From positions 1 through 40,505 of the forward strand of contig ONAK01000016.1 in NCBI GenBank assembly GCA_900315765.1: a DNA stretch of 40,505 nt, in the 5' to 3' direction. Position 1 is the first letter of the stretch; the number at the start of each line of letters is the position of its first letter. Below are positions 8,366 to 16,981 of the stretch, piece by piece. The stretch is from an uncultured Prevotella sp. (GTDB lineage Bacteria > Bacteroidota > Bacteroidia > Bacteroidales > Bacteroidaceae). The position numbers and the translations under genes were made by a program. The notes under the pieces are model-generated. The model made no database searches. It was not told where the DNA came from and was given only the letters and a program-made list of their open reading frames with translations.

Positions 8366-8524
8366 CGATAAAGTGCGTAATTATCCAAATTAATAAGGAA
8401 AAAACAAAATATTAGCACCGATGAAGAATATAATTCTAATTTGCCGGTGATACGAATCGGTATTTAGAATAATTGCTAAGAATTGATGTGGATTTTGGTG
8501 GAATCTTCTGGATTTTTGCTAAAA

Positions 8525-8571
8525 TTTGGCTAATATATCCAATCACCGTACCTTTGCACCCAAAAAAGATA
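8525..8571 (+). promoter_or_regulatory. Promoter of the Cys/Met PLP enzyme pair
   Basis: TTTG at 8525-8528 and TACCTTTG at 8549-8556 are separated by 20 bases. The segment 8541-8571 matches 10990-11020, the promoter of the next operon, at 28 of 31 positions. Confidence 0.7.
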
Positions 8572-8576
8572 CAAAT

Positions 8577-9749
8577 ATGAAGAAACAAACAATTGCAATT
8601 AATACTCCTTATGTCAGACCTGATGTATATGGTTCGTTAGCTGTACCTATATATAATAATGTGTCATTCGAGTTCGACGATGCACAAGTTATGGCTGATG
8701 CGTTTTGTAACCGCATAAAGGCTCCTGACTATGCGCGAGTAGAGAATCCTACAGTTACAAATCTGGAACAGCGAGTAAAGGCTCTGACAGGAGCAGAACA
8801 CGTAACGGCATTCAACTCTGGTATGGCTGCAATAGGCAACACACTGTTGGCTGTGAGTGAGCATGGCAAGAATATAGTGTCATCGCATCATCTGTTTGGC
8901 AATACTCTGGCTCTTCTTACTACCACGCTGAAACGCTTCGGCATAGAGCCTCGTCTGCGCAACCTGACCGATCTTGAGGCTGTAGAGGCTGCCGTTGACG
9001 AAAATACTGCCTGTGTGTTTCTGGAGGTGGTTACTAACCCCCAATTGGAGGTGGCTGATCTTAAGGCAATATCCGACATCGCTCATCGTAAAGGTGTGCC
9101 TGTGATAGCCGACTCTACTGCTATCCCTTTTACCGAAACTAATCTTAAGGAACTGGGTGTAGATATTGAGGTGCTGTCTAGTACAAAGTACGTGTCGGGT
9201 GGCGGCACATCACTTGGCGGATTGGTAATAGACTATGGTACATTTCCTGAAATTAATAAGCGACTGAAGTACGAACTGCTGTTCAATCTTGGCGCCTATA
9301 TGACACCTCAGGCTGCTTACATGCAGACATTGGGACTTGAAACTCTAGATGTGCGCTACCAGCGACAGGCCGAGAATGCACTAAAGATTGCCAAGGAACT
9401 GAAGTATGTTGATGGTATTAAGCAGGTTAACTACATCGGTCTGGCCAATAACCCATATCATGCACTTGCTCAGCAGCAATTTGGTAAAACTGCCGGAGCT
9501 ATGCTCACCATCGACCTTGAGTCGAAGGATGCGTGTTTCAGATTCCTTAATCGCCTGAAACTTATACATCGCGCTACCAATCTGTTCGACAACCGCACAC
9601 TGGCCATACATCCTGCGTCGACTATATTTGGCAACTTCAGCGAACAGCAGTTGGTAGAGATGGATGTTAGACAGACTACTATTCGCCTGTCGATAGGACT
9701 TGAAGATATAGATGATATTTTAGCAGACATAGAGCAAGCACTGGCATGA
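8577..9749 (+). CDS. Cys/Met metabolism PLP-dependent enzyme (cystathionine/O-acetylhomoserine family)
   Basis: I place the start at the ATG at 8577, 21 bases after TACCTTTG, not at an upstream in-frame codon that overlaps the promoter. The 390-residue product is a fold-type I PLP enzyme of the Cys/Met family: YARVENPTVTNLEQRVKALTGAEHVTAFNSGMAAI, EVVTNPQLEVADL, and the PLP lysine K204 in SSTKYVSGGGTSLGG. Members include O-acetylhomoserine sulfhydrylase, cystathionine gamma-synthase and cystathionine or methionine gamma-lyases. Length fits the gamma-synthase/lyase group, and I cannot choose the reaction from sequence alone. It overlaps the next gene by 4 bases, so both are cotranslated and probably form one trans-sulfuration or thiol-assimilation module. 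Confidence 0.85.
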   Translation: MKKQTIAINTPYVRPDVYGSLAVPIYNNVSFEFDDAQVMADAFCNRIKAPDYARVENPTVTNLEQRVKALTGAEHVTAFNSGMAAIGNTLLAVSEHGKNIVSSHHLFGNTLALLTTTLKRFGIEPRLRNLTDLEAVEAAVDENTACVFLEVVTNPQLEVADLKAISDIAHRKGVPVIADSTAIPFTETNLKELGVDIEVLSSTKYVSGGGTSLGGLVIDYGTFPEINKRLKYELLFNLGAYMTPQAAYMQTLGLETLDVRYQRQAENALKIAKELKYVDGIKQVNYIGLANNPYHALAQQQFGKTAGAMLTIDLESKDACFRFLNRLKLIHRATNLFDNRTLAIHPASTIFGNFSEQQLVEMDVRQTTIRLSIGLEDIDDILADIEQALA

Positions 9750-10930
9750 CATATAATTTTGACAAGATAATAGACCGTACGGGTAGTGGCGACCTTAAGC
9801 ACGGGGTGCTAAAAGAGCGCTGGGGCCGTGATGACCTACTGCCACTCTGGGTGGCTGATATGGATTTTGAAACTCCACAGTTTATCACCGATGCGCTTCG
9901 TCGTCGACTTGACCACTCGCTGTTTGGCTATACGGTGGTGCCCGAGGAACTGTGGACCACGATAATCAAATGGATAGCCGATCACCACAACTGGCTGGTA
10001 GAGCGCCAATGGCTCACCTATATCCCAGGTATAGTAAAGGGTATAGGCATGGCCATAAATGTGTTTGTAAAAAATGATGAGAAGGTCATTATCCAGACAC
10101 CTGTATATCATCCATTCCGTCTCACTCCCGAGGGTAACGGTCGTAAGGTGGTATATAATCCGCTGAAGGAAACTGATGGTAGCTATGAGATGGATTTTGA
10201 CCAGTTGGCTCAGGTTGCTGATGATAAATGCCGACTGCTCATTCTTAGCAATCCCCACAATCCGGCAGGTATCTGTTGGGATGTGGATACACTGCGCAGG
10301 TTGGCCAAATTCTGCTACGAGCGTAATATCATTGTGATTAGCGACGAGATACACTCTGATATGGCTATCTTCGGACATAAGCATGTGCCATTTGCCAGTG
10401 TAAGCGATGAGGCCGCACAGATTAGCATCACCTTTGGTGCCCCATCAAAGACATTTAACATTGCAGGAATAGTGAGCAGCTATGCCATAGTGCCAAATGA
10501 CACATTGCGCCGCCGGTTCTATACATGGCTTGAGGCCAACGAGCTTAACGACCCGCCACTCTTTGCTCCGATAGCTACCATAGCTGCCTATCAGCAAGGC
10601 GAGGAGTGGCGACGTCAGATGCTGAGTTATGTAGAAGAGAATATTCTGCTTGTCGAGGATTACTGTCGGGATTATCTGCCAGGCATCAAACCATGGCGTC
10701 CGCAGGCATCTTTCCTGGTATGGCTTGATTGTCGTGGACTTGGGCTCACCCACAACGAACTTATCCATCTGTTTGTAGATAAGGCCCATCTGGCATTAAA
10801 TGACGGTGCTATGTTTTTTGGCGATCCCTGGCATGCAGATGATAGAAAAAAATTTATGCGACTGAACGTTGCAGCCCCCCGAAGTGTGTTGAAAACGGCC
10901 TTGGAACAGCTAAAATCAGCGCTAAAATAG
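9746..10930 (+). CDS. MalY/PatB-type PLP enzyme, probable cystathionine beta-lyase (C-S lyase)
   Basis: The 394-residue product is a class I/II aminotransferase-fold enzyme of the MalY/PatB group: LPLWVADMDFETPQFI near the start, then SNPHNPAGICWD, ISDEIHSDM, and the PLP lysine K235 in FGAPSKTFNIAG. The late block FLVWLDCRGLGL also fits. These enzymes cleave C-S bonds in cystathionine, cysteine conjugates and similar thioethers, releasing a thiol, ammonia and pyruvate via an aminoacrylate intermediate. The gene starts inside the stop region of the preceding PLP enzyme (ATGA overlap at 9746-9749). A RidA gene that detoxifies such intermediates lies at 22183-22560. Confidence 0.85.
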   Translation: MTYNFDKIIDRTGSGDLKHGVLKERWGRDDLLPLWVADMDFETPQFITDALRRRLDHSLFGYTVVPEELWTTIIKWIADHHNWLVERQWLTYIPGIVKGIGMAINVFVKNDEKVIIQTPVYHPFRLTPEGNGRKVVYNPLKETDGSYEMDFDQLAQVADDKCRLLILSNPHNPAGICWDVDTLRRLAKFCYERNIIVISDEIHSDMAIFGHKHVPFASVSDEAAQISITFGAPSKTFNIAGIVSSYAIVPNDTLRRRFYTWLEANELNDPPLFAPIATIAAYQQGEEWRRQMLSYVEENILLVEDYCRDYLPGIKPWRPQASFLVWLDCRGLGLTHNELIHLFVDKAHLALNDGAMFFGDPWHADDRKKFMRLNVAAPRSVLKTALEQLKSALK

Positions 10931-10934
10931 CGAA

Positions 10935-10952
10935 ATACCATATATGTGGTAT
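10935..10952. promoter_or_regulatory. Dyad upstream of the long operon promoter (possible operator)
   Basis: ATACCA (10935-10940) and TGGTAT (10947-10952) form a perfect 6-bp inverted repeat with a 6-base spacer, directly after the PLP gene stop and about 25 bases upstream of the TTG at 10975. It could be a regulator site; the stem is too short and AT-rich for a convincing terminator. Confidence 0.35.
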
Positions 10953-10974
10953 ATGGAATGCCACATGGTAGGGA

Positions 10975-11020
10975 TTGTATAGTTATAGAAATCGCCGTAC
11001 CTTTGCACCCAGATAAGATA
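10975..11020 (+). promoter_or_regulatory. Promoter of the long acquisition operon
   Basis: TTG at 10975-10977 and TACCTTTG at 10998-11005 are 20 bases apart. Positions 10990-11020 repeat the PLP-gene promoter segment with 3 mismatches in 31. The first possible start codon downstream is the Met-rich leader at 11042. Confidence 0.7.
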
Positions 11021-11041
11021 ATTAATTTAAAATATAAAGTT

Positions 11042-11260
11042 ATGAAGACAATGAATCAGATGCGAATGCGTGAATACTGTTCTTGCTTTGGCAAGCGACA
11101 CATGGTGTCGAGCGGTTGCGACATGATGATGGCAATGACAATGATGAAGGAGGGTATATATATAATAGGTATAAACAAAAATAAAAAGAAACAAGATGAA
11201 AAAGATAGCATTAACAATAGCAGTATTATTCAGTATCAGCATCAGCAATATTTGGGCTGA
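11042..11260 (+). CDS. Methionine- and cysteine-rich leader ORF (72 aa), probable regulatory peptide
   Basis: This is the first ORF after the operon promoter, 36 bases from the -7 element. Eleven of its first 38 residues are Met (for example CDMMMAMTMMKEG), with three Cys (YCSCF and GCD) and one His. The remaining residues are a low-complexity Lys/Asn/Gln tail read from the A-rich upstream region of the next gene. The frame stops at 11258-11260, 65 bases inside that gene in a different frame, so translation of the two must interact. The composition fits either a Met/Cys-dependent leader peptide or a copper-sensing upstream ORF. No classical terminator/antiterminator pair is evident. Coding status is inferred from position and composition only. 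Confidence 0.5.
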   Translation: MKTMNQMRMREYCSCFGKRHMVSSGCDMMMAMTMMKEGIYIIGINKNKKKQDEKDSINNSSIIQYQHQQYLG

Positions 11261-12131
11261 GGAGACATCTACCAACGCAAGCAGTGTGCGTTACGTTAAG
11301 GCACCCCGTTTTGCACGTCCTTTGGTAGAGAAGTGGATAACCGAATATGCAAAAACACAACCTGACGTAGAGTTCCAGATTGCAAAAGGCAATCAAAATC
11401 AGGATAATATCGCTTTGAATATCGTATTCGATAATCAAAATACAGAGAGAGAAGAGTTTAGCCACGTTGTTTATTTCGGAGAGTTCGCCGTGCTGCCTAT
11501 CACAGCCAGTGGTAGCGAAGCTGCGAAAGTGCTGGAAGGCAAGCACCTGAACTCAAAGAAACTTAAGCAGCTTTACTTCCTTAACGATGATTTTGACGAG
11601 GACGTAAAGAAAAACAAACAGTTCGAGAAACTCGTTATCTATAGCGGCAGCAATGCCTCATCAGTTGCAACATCTTTCGCTCATAACTTTGGCGAAGAGA
11701 GCAGCAACTTCCGCGGAAAGCGCATCTCAGGTGACGACTTGTTCCTTAACACCGCGCTTATTAAGGATCCACTGGGTGTATCATTCAATGCTCTCCCAAA
11801 CATCTTCGACCTCAAGAGTCGTCACATTAAAGATAATCTCACCATCATAGGTATCGACGTAAAGAAGAGTCTGGAAGACAGTTTTTCTGACAAGGCAACA
11901 CTCGATGAACTCATTTTAGCCCTTGAGAACGGAAAGGTATCTGAAGTAGCTGTTGAGAAGATTGGTGTTAGCTTTAACATAGCCGACGATGCTGTTAACC
12001 AATTCCTTAGCTGGGTACTGGCTCAGGGCACAAAGTATAACCACGAATATGGATTGTTGAACCTGGATAACAAACTTGTACAGGCACAAATCAATAAGGT
12101 AAAGACTGAGTTTACCGCACAAAATAAGTAA
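11196..12131 (+). CDS. Periplasmic PstS-fold substrate-binding protein
   Basis: The 311-residue product has a Sec signal peptide (MKKIALTIAVLFSISISNIWA) without a lipobox, so it should be soluble in the periplasm. The rest resembles the PstS-like substrate-binding fold: RFARPLVEKWITEYAKTQPDVEF near the start, a central LPITASGSEAAKVLEGKHLNSKKLKQLYFL that mirrors the hinge and 'target for release' block of PstS proteins, and the SGSNASSVATSFAHNF and KDPLGVSFNALPNIFDL segments. There is no ABC permease or ATPase nearby. It heads an operon with SusC/SusD and other envelope proteins, so it may hand a ligand to another partner. The ligand is unknown and need not be phosphate. Confidence 0.65.
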   Translation: MKKIALTIAVLFSISISNIWAEETSTNASSVRYVKAPRFARPLVEKWITEYAKTQPDVEFQIAKGNQNQDNIALNIVFDNQNTEREEFSHVVYFGEFAVLPITASGSEAAKVLEGKHLNSKKLKQLYFLNDDFDEDVKKNKQFEKLVIYSGSNASSVATSFAHNFGEESSNFRGKRISGDDLFLNTALIKDPLGVSFNALPNIFDLKSRHIKDNLTIIGIDVKKSLEDSFSDKATLDELILALENGKVSEVAVEKIGVSFNIADDAVNQFLSWVLAQGTKYNHEYGLLNLDNKLVQAQINKVKTEFTAQNK

Positions 12132-12167
12132 GTTAGTTAGTAGTTTTATTTAAATGGTTGTTCATAT

Positions 12168-12207
12168 GGCTTGGGCGGTCTTTTTACAGACCGTCCCCAC
12201 CCAAGCC
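12168..12207 (+). other. Intercistronic hairpin before susC
   Basis: GGCTTGGG (12168-12175) pairs with CCCAAGCC (12200-12207), and CGGTCT (12176-12181) with AGACCG (12188-12193), leaving a 6-base loop and a 6-base bulge on the 3' side. No U-run follows. It could slow exonucleases and set different mRNA levels for the binding protein and the SusC/SusD genes, or act as a partial terminator. Confidence 0.55.
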
Positions 12208-12233
12208 ATGCACCAATAAAGGTATTAGTAATT

Positions 12234-15200
12234 ATGAAGAAGGGACTTATATTAGCACTTGGTTTTGTTATTGCCCCACTATGGGCAGCTGCACAAAATC
12301 TGATTTCAGGTCATATCACTGATGTTCGCACTGGCGAACCCCTGATTGGCGCATCAGTAATTGTAAAAAGCGAAAAGGGTAAGGGTGTAGTTACCGATAT
12401 AGATGGAAACTTCAGTCTGCAGACAAAGGTTGAGGCCCCATTGACCCTGAGAGTAGAATATGTAGGTTATCGTGCCCTCGATGTAGATGTTTACGATTTC
12501 GAGGAGCCGGTTGAGATATCTCTAATCGACAACTCTAGCAAACTCGAAGAAGTTGTAGTAGTAGGTTATGGAGCCCAGAAGCGCTTGGAACTCACCAGTA
12601 GCATCTCGAGTGTTAGTGACGATCTGTTGAAGCAACAGAACACCTCGGTAGAGGGAGCCCTTCAGGGAGCTATAGCAGGACTTAATGTTACCACAACCAG
12701 TGGCCAGCCTGGTGCTGCCAGCATCATCCGCGTTCGTGGTGGTAACTCAATCACTGGAGGTAACGAGCCTCTCTATGTTATTGATGGATTCATTGTGTAT
12801 AATGATGTGTCGTCAAACAAGACAGGTGCCCGTGGTACTGATGCCGCACTTGATCCTTTGTCGTTCCTCAACCCTTCGGATATCGAGAGCATTGAGGTAC
12901 TCAAGGATGTAGCTGCCACTGCCATCTATGGTACACGTGGTGCCAATGGTGTAATCATCATCACTACAAAGAAAGGTTCACACGGACGTAATAATATTAG
13001 TTATAGTGCTACTTTCGGCTGGAGCAAAATTGCCAAGAAGGTTAAGTTTATGGATGCCTGGCAGTGGGCCGACCTGTGGAACGAAATGTACGACAATGGT
13101 GAGGTGGGCTATCGTGTAGACACACCAACCGAGAGCTATGACTGGCAGGATGCTGCCTTGCAGACAGGATTCCAGCAGGAACATCAACTGAGTGCTGTAG
13201 GTGGCGACGAGATTTCGCGCTATAGTATCAGCGGTAGTTACAAAAGTCAGGATGGTATTATCATCAACACAGGTCTGAAGCGTTATGCCGGCCGTATCAA
13301 CTACGAGCGCAACGTATTCAAAAACCTTCTGATAGGTGTGAATGCCAATGGTGCCTATAATAAGATGAAAGGCCAGTCGGATCGCAGTTCGATGTTTGCC
13401 GCCAACTCATGGTATGGTGCTATCTCGCACACTCCGTACACATCTATATATAATGCCGACGGCAGTTTCAACTACGAGCCTACACCAACCAGCGTGGATA
13501 TCTATAACGGTAAGGTGGGCAACCCCATTAGCGACTTGGAGAATTACCAGACCGAGACTGAGAATACCCGTGTGATAGCTACAGGATTTGCAGAATGGAC
13601 CATTATACCACAGCTGAAACTCAAGGCTAGTCTGGGTGCCGATCTGTCAAACACTCGTCAGAGCTACTATGCTCCGTCATACACCAGCGATGGACTTGCC
13701 AATAGCGGTTATGCCTCGGTAGGACAGACCAAGACTCACGTATGGCAGACTGAGTACACTGCTACCTATAGCAACGTGTTCAAGAACGTACACTCGCTAA
13801 CCATTCTGGCAGGATATACCGCCCAGCGCACTGATCGCAGCCGTGTTGCAACCTCTGCCTATGGATTCAGCAACGATGCAACAGGTTATGACAACTTGGG
13901 TGCTGCTGCTACCACAAATCCATCATCTAGTGGACACTATATCTCTACACTCCAGTCGGTTATTGGTCGTATCAACTACTCGTTCGACTCACGTTATAAT
14001 GCATCAGTAACACTGCGTGCCGACGGTTCTAGCCGCTTTGCCAAGAATCATCGTTGGGGATGGTTCCCATCGCTTGGTGCATCGTGGAATATCGACCGTG
14101 AGAAGTGGTTGCACCTCAGCAAGAAGGTTGATTTCATTCAGCTTCGCGCATCGGTAGGTGTAGTAGGTAACCAGGAAATTGGTGACTATCAGTTTGCTGC
14201 CAATGTGGTGCCTCGTACCATCTCTATCAACGGCGAGCGTGCTACAAGTTACATTATCTCAAACAAGTCGAACCCCGACCTGAAGTGGGAGACTACAGCA
14301 TCGTATAATGTAGGACTGAGTTCTGGATTCTTCCACAATCGCCTGACCATTACGCTCGACGGCTATTACAAGAAGACAAGCGACTTGCTGCTTAATGTGC
14401 CTGTAGAGCAGGTAACAGGTTTTGACACTGTGCTTCGCAACGTGGGCTCGGTTACTAATAAGGGTATTGAACTCGAGGTAGGAGGTGTGCTCATTGAGAA
14501 GAAAGGTCTGCGTTGGTCACTTAACGGAAATATCGCTCATAACAAGAACGAGGTGACCAGTCTTGGTGATGCCGAATACTTCATCCCAAGTCATGGCTAT
14601 ACCAATCCGCTTATAGTGAAAGTTGGCGAACCACTCGGATCGTTCTATGGTTATAGGTTTAAGGGTATCATACAGAGCAACGAAGACCTGAGTAAGCTGC
14701 CCTCACAGACCATCGCTGCTGTAGAACCAGGTAATCCAAAGTTCGAGGATGTTAATGGTGACAACGTAGTGAACGAGCAGGACCGTGTGGTACTGGGCAA
14801 CATACAGCCCGACTTTACCTATGGCTTCAATACCAAGCTGAATTATAAGAACTGGGATTTGTTTGTAAGCGCCAGCGGTAGTTATGGTAATAAGATATTC
14901 AATGAGTTGGCTTGCCGTCTGGAGCGTGGTAATGGTTACTATTACAATCCATTGGCTACTGTGGCCGACCGTTGGACTCCCACTAACCCAAGCAACACAG
15001 TTGCAAAGGCCAGCAATGCCACTAGTATCTATACCGACGACCGATTTGTAGAGGACGCCAGCTATCTTAAGATACGTAACATACAGTTGGGTTATACTCT
15101 GCCGCTGAAGAAACTTACAAAGGATGCCAATCTGCGACTCTATGTATCGCTTCAGAACTTCTTTACCTTCACCAGCTACAGAGGTTATGATCCTGAGGCC

Positions 15201-15305
15201 AATCGCAGCGGAAGCGACGAGACCAGCGCCCTGTATCAGGGTATCGATAATGGTACATACCCCACAGCTAAGACTGTACTTGTAGGATTTAATATCACAC
15301 TGTAA
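12234..15305 (+). CDS. SusC-like TonB-linked outer membrane transporter
   Basis: I use the ATG at 12234, which gives a proper signal peptide (MKKGLILALGFVIAPLWAAAQ); longer in-frame starts run through the hairpin. The 1023-residue protein has the usual order: a carboxypeptidase-regulatory-like domain (ISGHITDVRTGEPLIGASV), a TonB-box-like EVVVVGYGAQKR, a plug domain with VEGALQGAIAGL, IRVRGGNSI and IEVLKDVAATAIYGTRGANG, and a long beta-barrel ending in an aromatic-type C-terminus (VLVGFNITL). SusC proteins import nutrients through the outer membrane with a SusD lid lipoprotein, and that partner follows at 15343. No glycosidase accompanies this pair, which argues against a standard polysaccharide utilisation locus and for a small or metal-linked ligand. 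Confidence 0.95.
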   Translation: MKKGLILALGFVIAPLWAAAQNLISGHITDVRTGEPLIGASVIVKSEKGKGVVTDIDGNFSLQTKVEAPLTLRVEYVGYRALDVDVYDFEEPVEISLIDNSSKLEEVVVVGYGAQKRLELTSSISSVSDDLLKQQNTSVEGALQGAIAGLNVTTTSGQPGAASIIRVRGGNSITGGNEPLYVIDGFIVYNDVSSNKTGARGTDAALDPLSFLNPSDIESIEVLKDVAATAIYGTRGANGVIIITTKKGSHGRNNISYSATFGWSKIAKKVKFMDAWQWADLWNEMYDNGEVGYRVDTPTESYDWQDAALQTGFQQEHQLSAVGGDEISRYSISGSYKSQDGIIINTGLKRYAGRINYERNVFKNLLIGVNANGAYNKMKGQSDRSSMFAANSWYGAISHTPYTSIYNADGSFNYEPTPTSVDIYNGKVGNPISDLENYQTETENTRVIATGFAEWTIIPQLKLKASLGADLSNTRQSYYAPSYTSDGLANSGYASVGQTKTHVWQTEYTATYSNVFKNVHSLTILAGYTAQRTDRSRVATSAYGFSNDATGYDNLGAAATTNPSSSGHYISTLQSVIGRINYSFDSRYNASVTLRADGSSRFAKNHRWGWFPSLGASWNIDREKWLHLSKKVDFIQLRASVGVVGNQEIGDYQFAANVVPRTISINGERATSYIISNKSNPDLKWETTASYNVGLSSGFFHNRLTITLDGYYKKTSDLLLNVPVEQVTGFDTVLRNVGSVTNKGIELEVGGVLIEKKGLRWSLNGNIAHNKNEVTSLGDAEYFIPSHGYTNPLIVKVGEPLGSFYGYRFKGIIQSNEDLSKLPSQTIAAVEPGNPKFEDVNGDNVVNEQDRVVLGNIQPDFTYGFNTKLNYKNWDLFVSASGSYGNKIFNELACRLERGNGYYYNPLATVADRWTPTNPSNTVAKASNATSIYTDDRFVEDASYLKIRNIQLGYTLPLKKLTKDANLRLYVSLQNFFTFTSYRGYDPEANRSGSDETSALYQGIDNGTYPTAKTVLVGFNITL

Positions 15306-15342
15306 GAATTGAAGAATTTTAGAATTTAAGAATTGAAGAGTT

Positions 15343-16932
15343 ATGAACACAAAGATATATAATAAGATATTTGCTGCAGTCCTGCTGTTTAGCAGTTGCG
15401 CCGATCTGGAACAGACATCGCTCAGTTCCATCGATAGAGACAACTTTTACAAGAGTAAGGTTGACATCGAAACAGCCATCAACGGTATCTATCAGGAGTT
15501 CACGGTCGACGATTTCTATGGCATGTACAACAATCAGAGCATCTATATTAACGACCTGCAGACCGACTATGTTAAGGCTGGTGCCCAGACAAACTCTGCA
15601 CATATACGAGAGCTCTCAAACTTTGCCATCCAGCCCACAAACCTCTTTGTTGGCTATGCCTGGAAAGAGCATTACACTGCTATCAACCGCGCTAATGTAG
15701 TAATCGACAAGGTTAGCGATGCATCGTGGCTCGATGAGCAAACACGAAACAACTACGTAAACGAAGCCCGATTCCTGCGTGCACTTATGTACTTCAACCT
15801 GGTGCGCTACTTTGGCGGAGTGCCCATCGTGCTCCACGACGGTGAAGGTGAGGGCGCTCCACGTAATACCATCGATGAGGTATTCGAACAGATAGTAAGC
15901 GACTTTACTGCTGCCGAGAACCTGCCTGCTGGCTATTCTAATCGTGATAGTAAGGCATCTGGTCTGGCTGCTACAGCGCTTCTCTCAAAGGTGTATCTTG
16001 AATGGGCACAGACCAGCACTGAGAAGGGTAAGGCCAACCAGCGTGACTATTATCAGAAGGCTATCAACTATGCACAGAAGGTTATCGACTCTGGTAAGTA
16101 TCGCCTTCTCGATAAGTTTATCGACAACTGGTCGGTGGATAAAGAAAATGGTCCTGAGCACATCTTTACTGCTGAGCACGACCGCACCGTAAACGGTAAT
16201 GTTACAGGTCACTGCACATTTGCTACCAACTGGAGTAACTCAGAACCAGTGCTTCTGGCTACCAGCGACCGCTATTACGAGGAAACCGATCCAAAAGATC
16301 AGCGCCGCGATGGTTCATGGGCCAAGAAACTCTACAACCCTAATACAGGTACCGACTTTGTGTTCGACATTCCACGCTTTCGTAAGTATATCGACTCGCT
16401 TAACTATGCAAACCCTGCATCAAGTGGTAACGCAGCCGGACGTTCGGTAAACACCACTATAATCCGTTATGCAGAGATATTGCTCATAAAGGCCGAAGCA
16501 GAAAACGAACTCAATGGTCCAACAGCTGCAGCCTATGACGCTATCAACCAGATTCGTCGCCGTGCATATTGGAGTCCATACGACAATGTTCAGTACACAC
16601 CATCAGATGGTTCGCCACTCGAACTGAGTGGACTTACTCAGGAGGAATTCCGCGAGAAACTGCGTGAGGAACGCCGCTTAGAGTTTGTACTCGAAGGTCA
16701 GCGATGGTTCGACCTTAAGCGTTGGCACATCCTGGTGAAATACGTCAAGGCTCACACACCAAGCAATGATGTGGTTACAGGTACAAAAACCACAAAGGCC
16801 GAGAATGTTTCTAAGAAGAACTATTATCTTCCTCTGCCACAGGATCAGATTATTCTGAACCCCAACCTCGAACAGAACTGGGGATACAGTGGCGAGACAG
16901 GCGATGGTCCTTATGACGCAACTTTCGAGTAA
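15343..16932 (+). CDS. SusD-like surface lipoprotein (RagB/SusD family)
   Basis: The 529-residue product starts with a lipoprotein signal whose lipobox is FSSC. Typical SusD blocks follow: EARFLRALMYFNLVRYFGGVPIV, LAATALLSKVYLEWAQ, IIRYAEILLIKAEAENEL, INQIRRRAY, and the end block FREKLREERRLEFVLEGQRWFDLKRW, then YLPLPQDQIILNPNLEQN. It should sit on the cell surface and cap the SusC barrel. The gap to susC is 37 bases with several short AGAATT repeats and no terminator, so the pair is cotranscribed. Substrate cannot be deduced from the sequence. Confidence 0.95.
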   Translation: MNTKIYNKIFAAVLLFSSCADLEQTSLSSIDRDNFYKSKVDIETAINGIYQEFTVDDFYGMYNNQSIYINDLQTDYVKAGAQTNSAHIRELSNFAIQPTNLFVGYAWKEHYTAINRANVVIDKVSDASWLDEQTRNNYVNEARFLRALMYFNLVRYFGGVPIVLHDGEGEGAPRNTIDEVFEQIVSDFTAAENLPAGYSNRDSKASGLAATALLSKVYLEWAQTSTEKGKANQRDYYQKAINYAQKVIDSGKYRLLDKFIDNWSVDKENGPEHIFTAEHDRTVNGNVTGHCTFATNWSNSEPVLLATSDRYYEETDPKDQRRDGSWAKKLYNPNTGTDFVFDIPRFRKYIDSLNYANPASSGNAAGRSVNTTIIRYAEILLIKAEAENELNGPTAAAYDAINQIRRRAYWSPYDNVQYTPSDGSPLELSGLTQEEFREKLREERRLEFVLEGQRWFDLKRWHILVKYVKAHTPSNDVVTGTKTTKAENVSKKNYYLPLPQDQIILNPNLEQNWGYSGETGDGPYDATFE

Positions 16933-16981
16933 TTAAAAGATTAAAATTAAGAGTAATAACAAATTAAAAAATAAAAGCATT

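Noticed and set aside
8366-8576. SAM riboswitch ahead of the Cys/Met PLP gene
   Set aside because: The predicted transcript start leaves only about 15-20 untranslated bases, too short for an aptamer, and no such fold is visible.
8526-8576. Upstream start for the Cys/Met PLP enzyme
   Set aside because: It would place the start codon inside the promoter, upstream of the expected transcript start.
10946-11041. Upstream extension of the Met-rich leader ORF
   Set aside because: These codons cover the promoter itself and would not be in the transcript.
12171-12233. Longer N-terminus for the SusC-like protein
   Set aside because: The extra codons run through the hairpin, and the ATG at 12234 gives a proper signal peptide.
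15343-16932. SusC/SusD pair as an ordinary polysaccharide utilisation locus
   Set aside because: No glycosidase, surface glycan-binding protein or sugar regulator is in the operon; neighbours are metal- and thiol-related instead.
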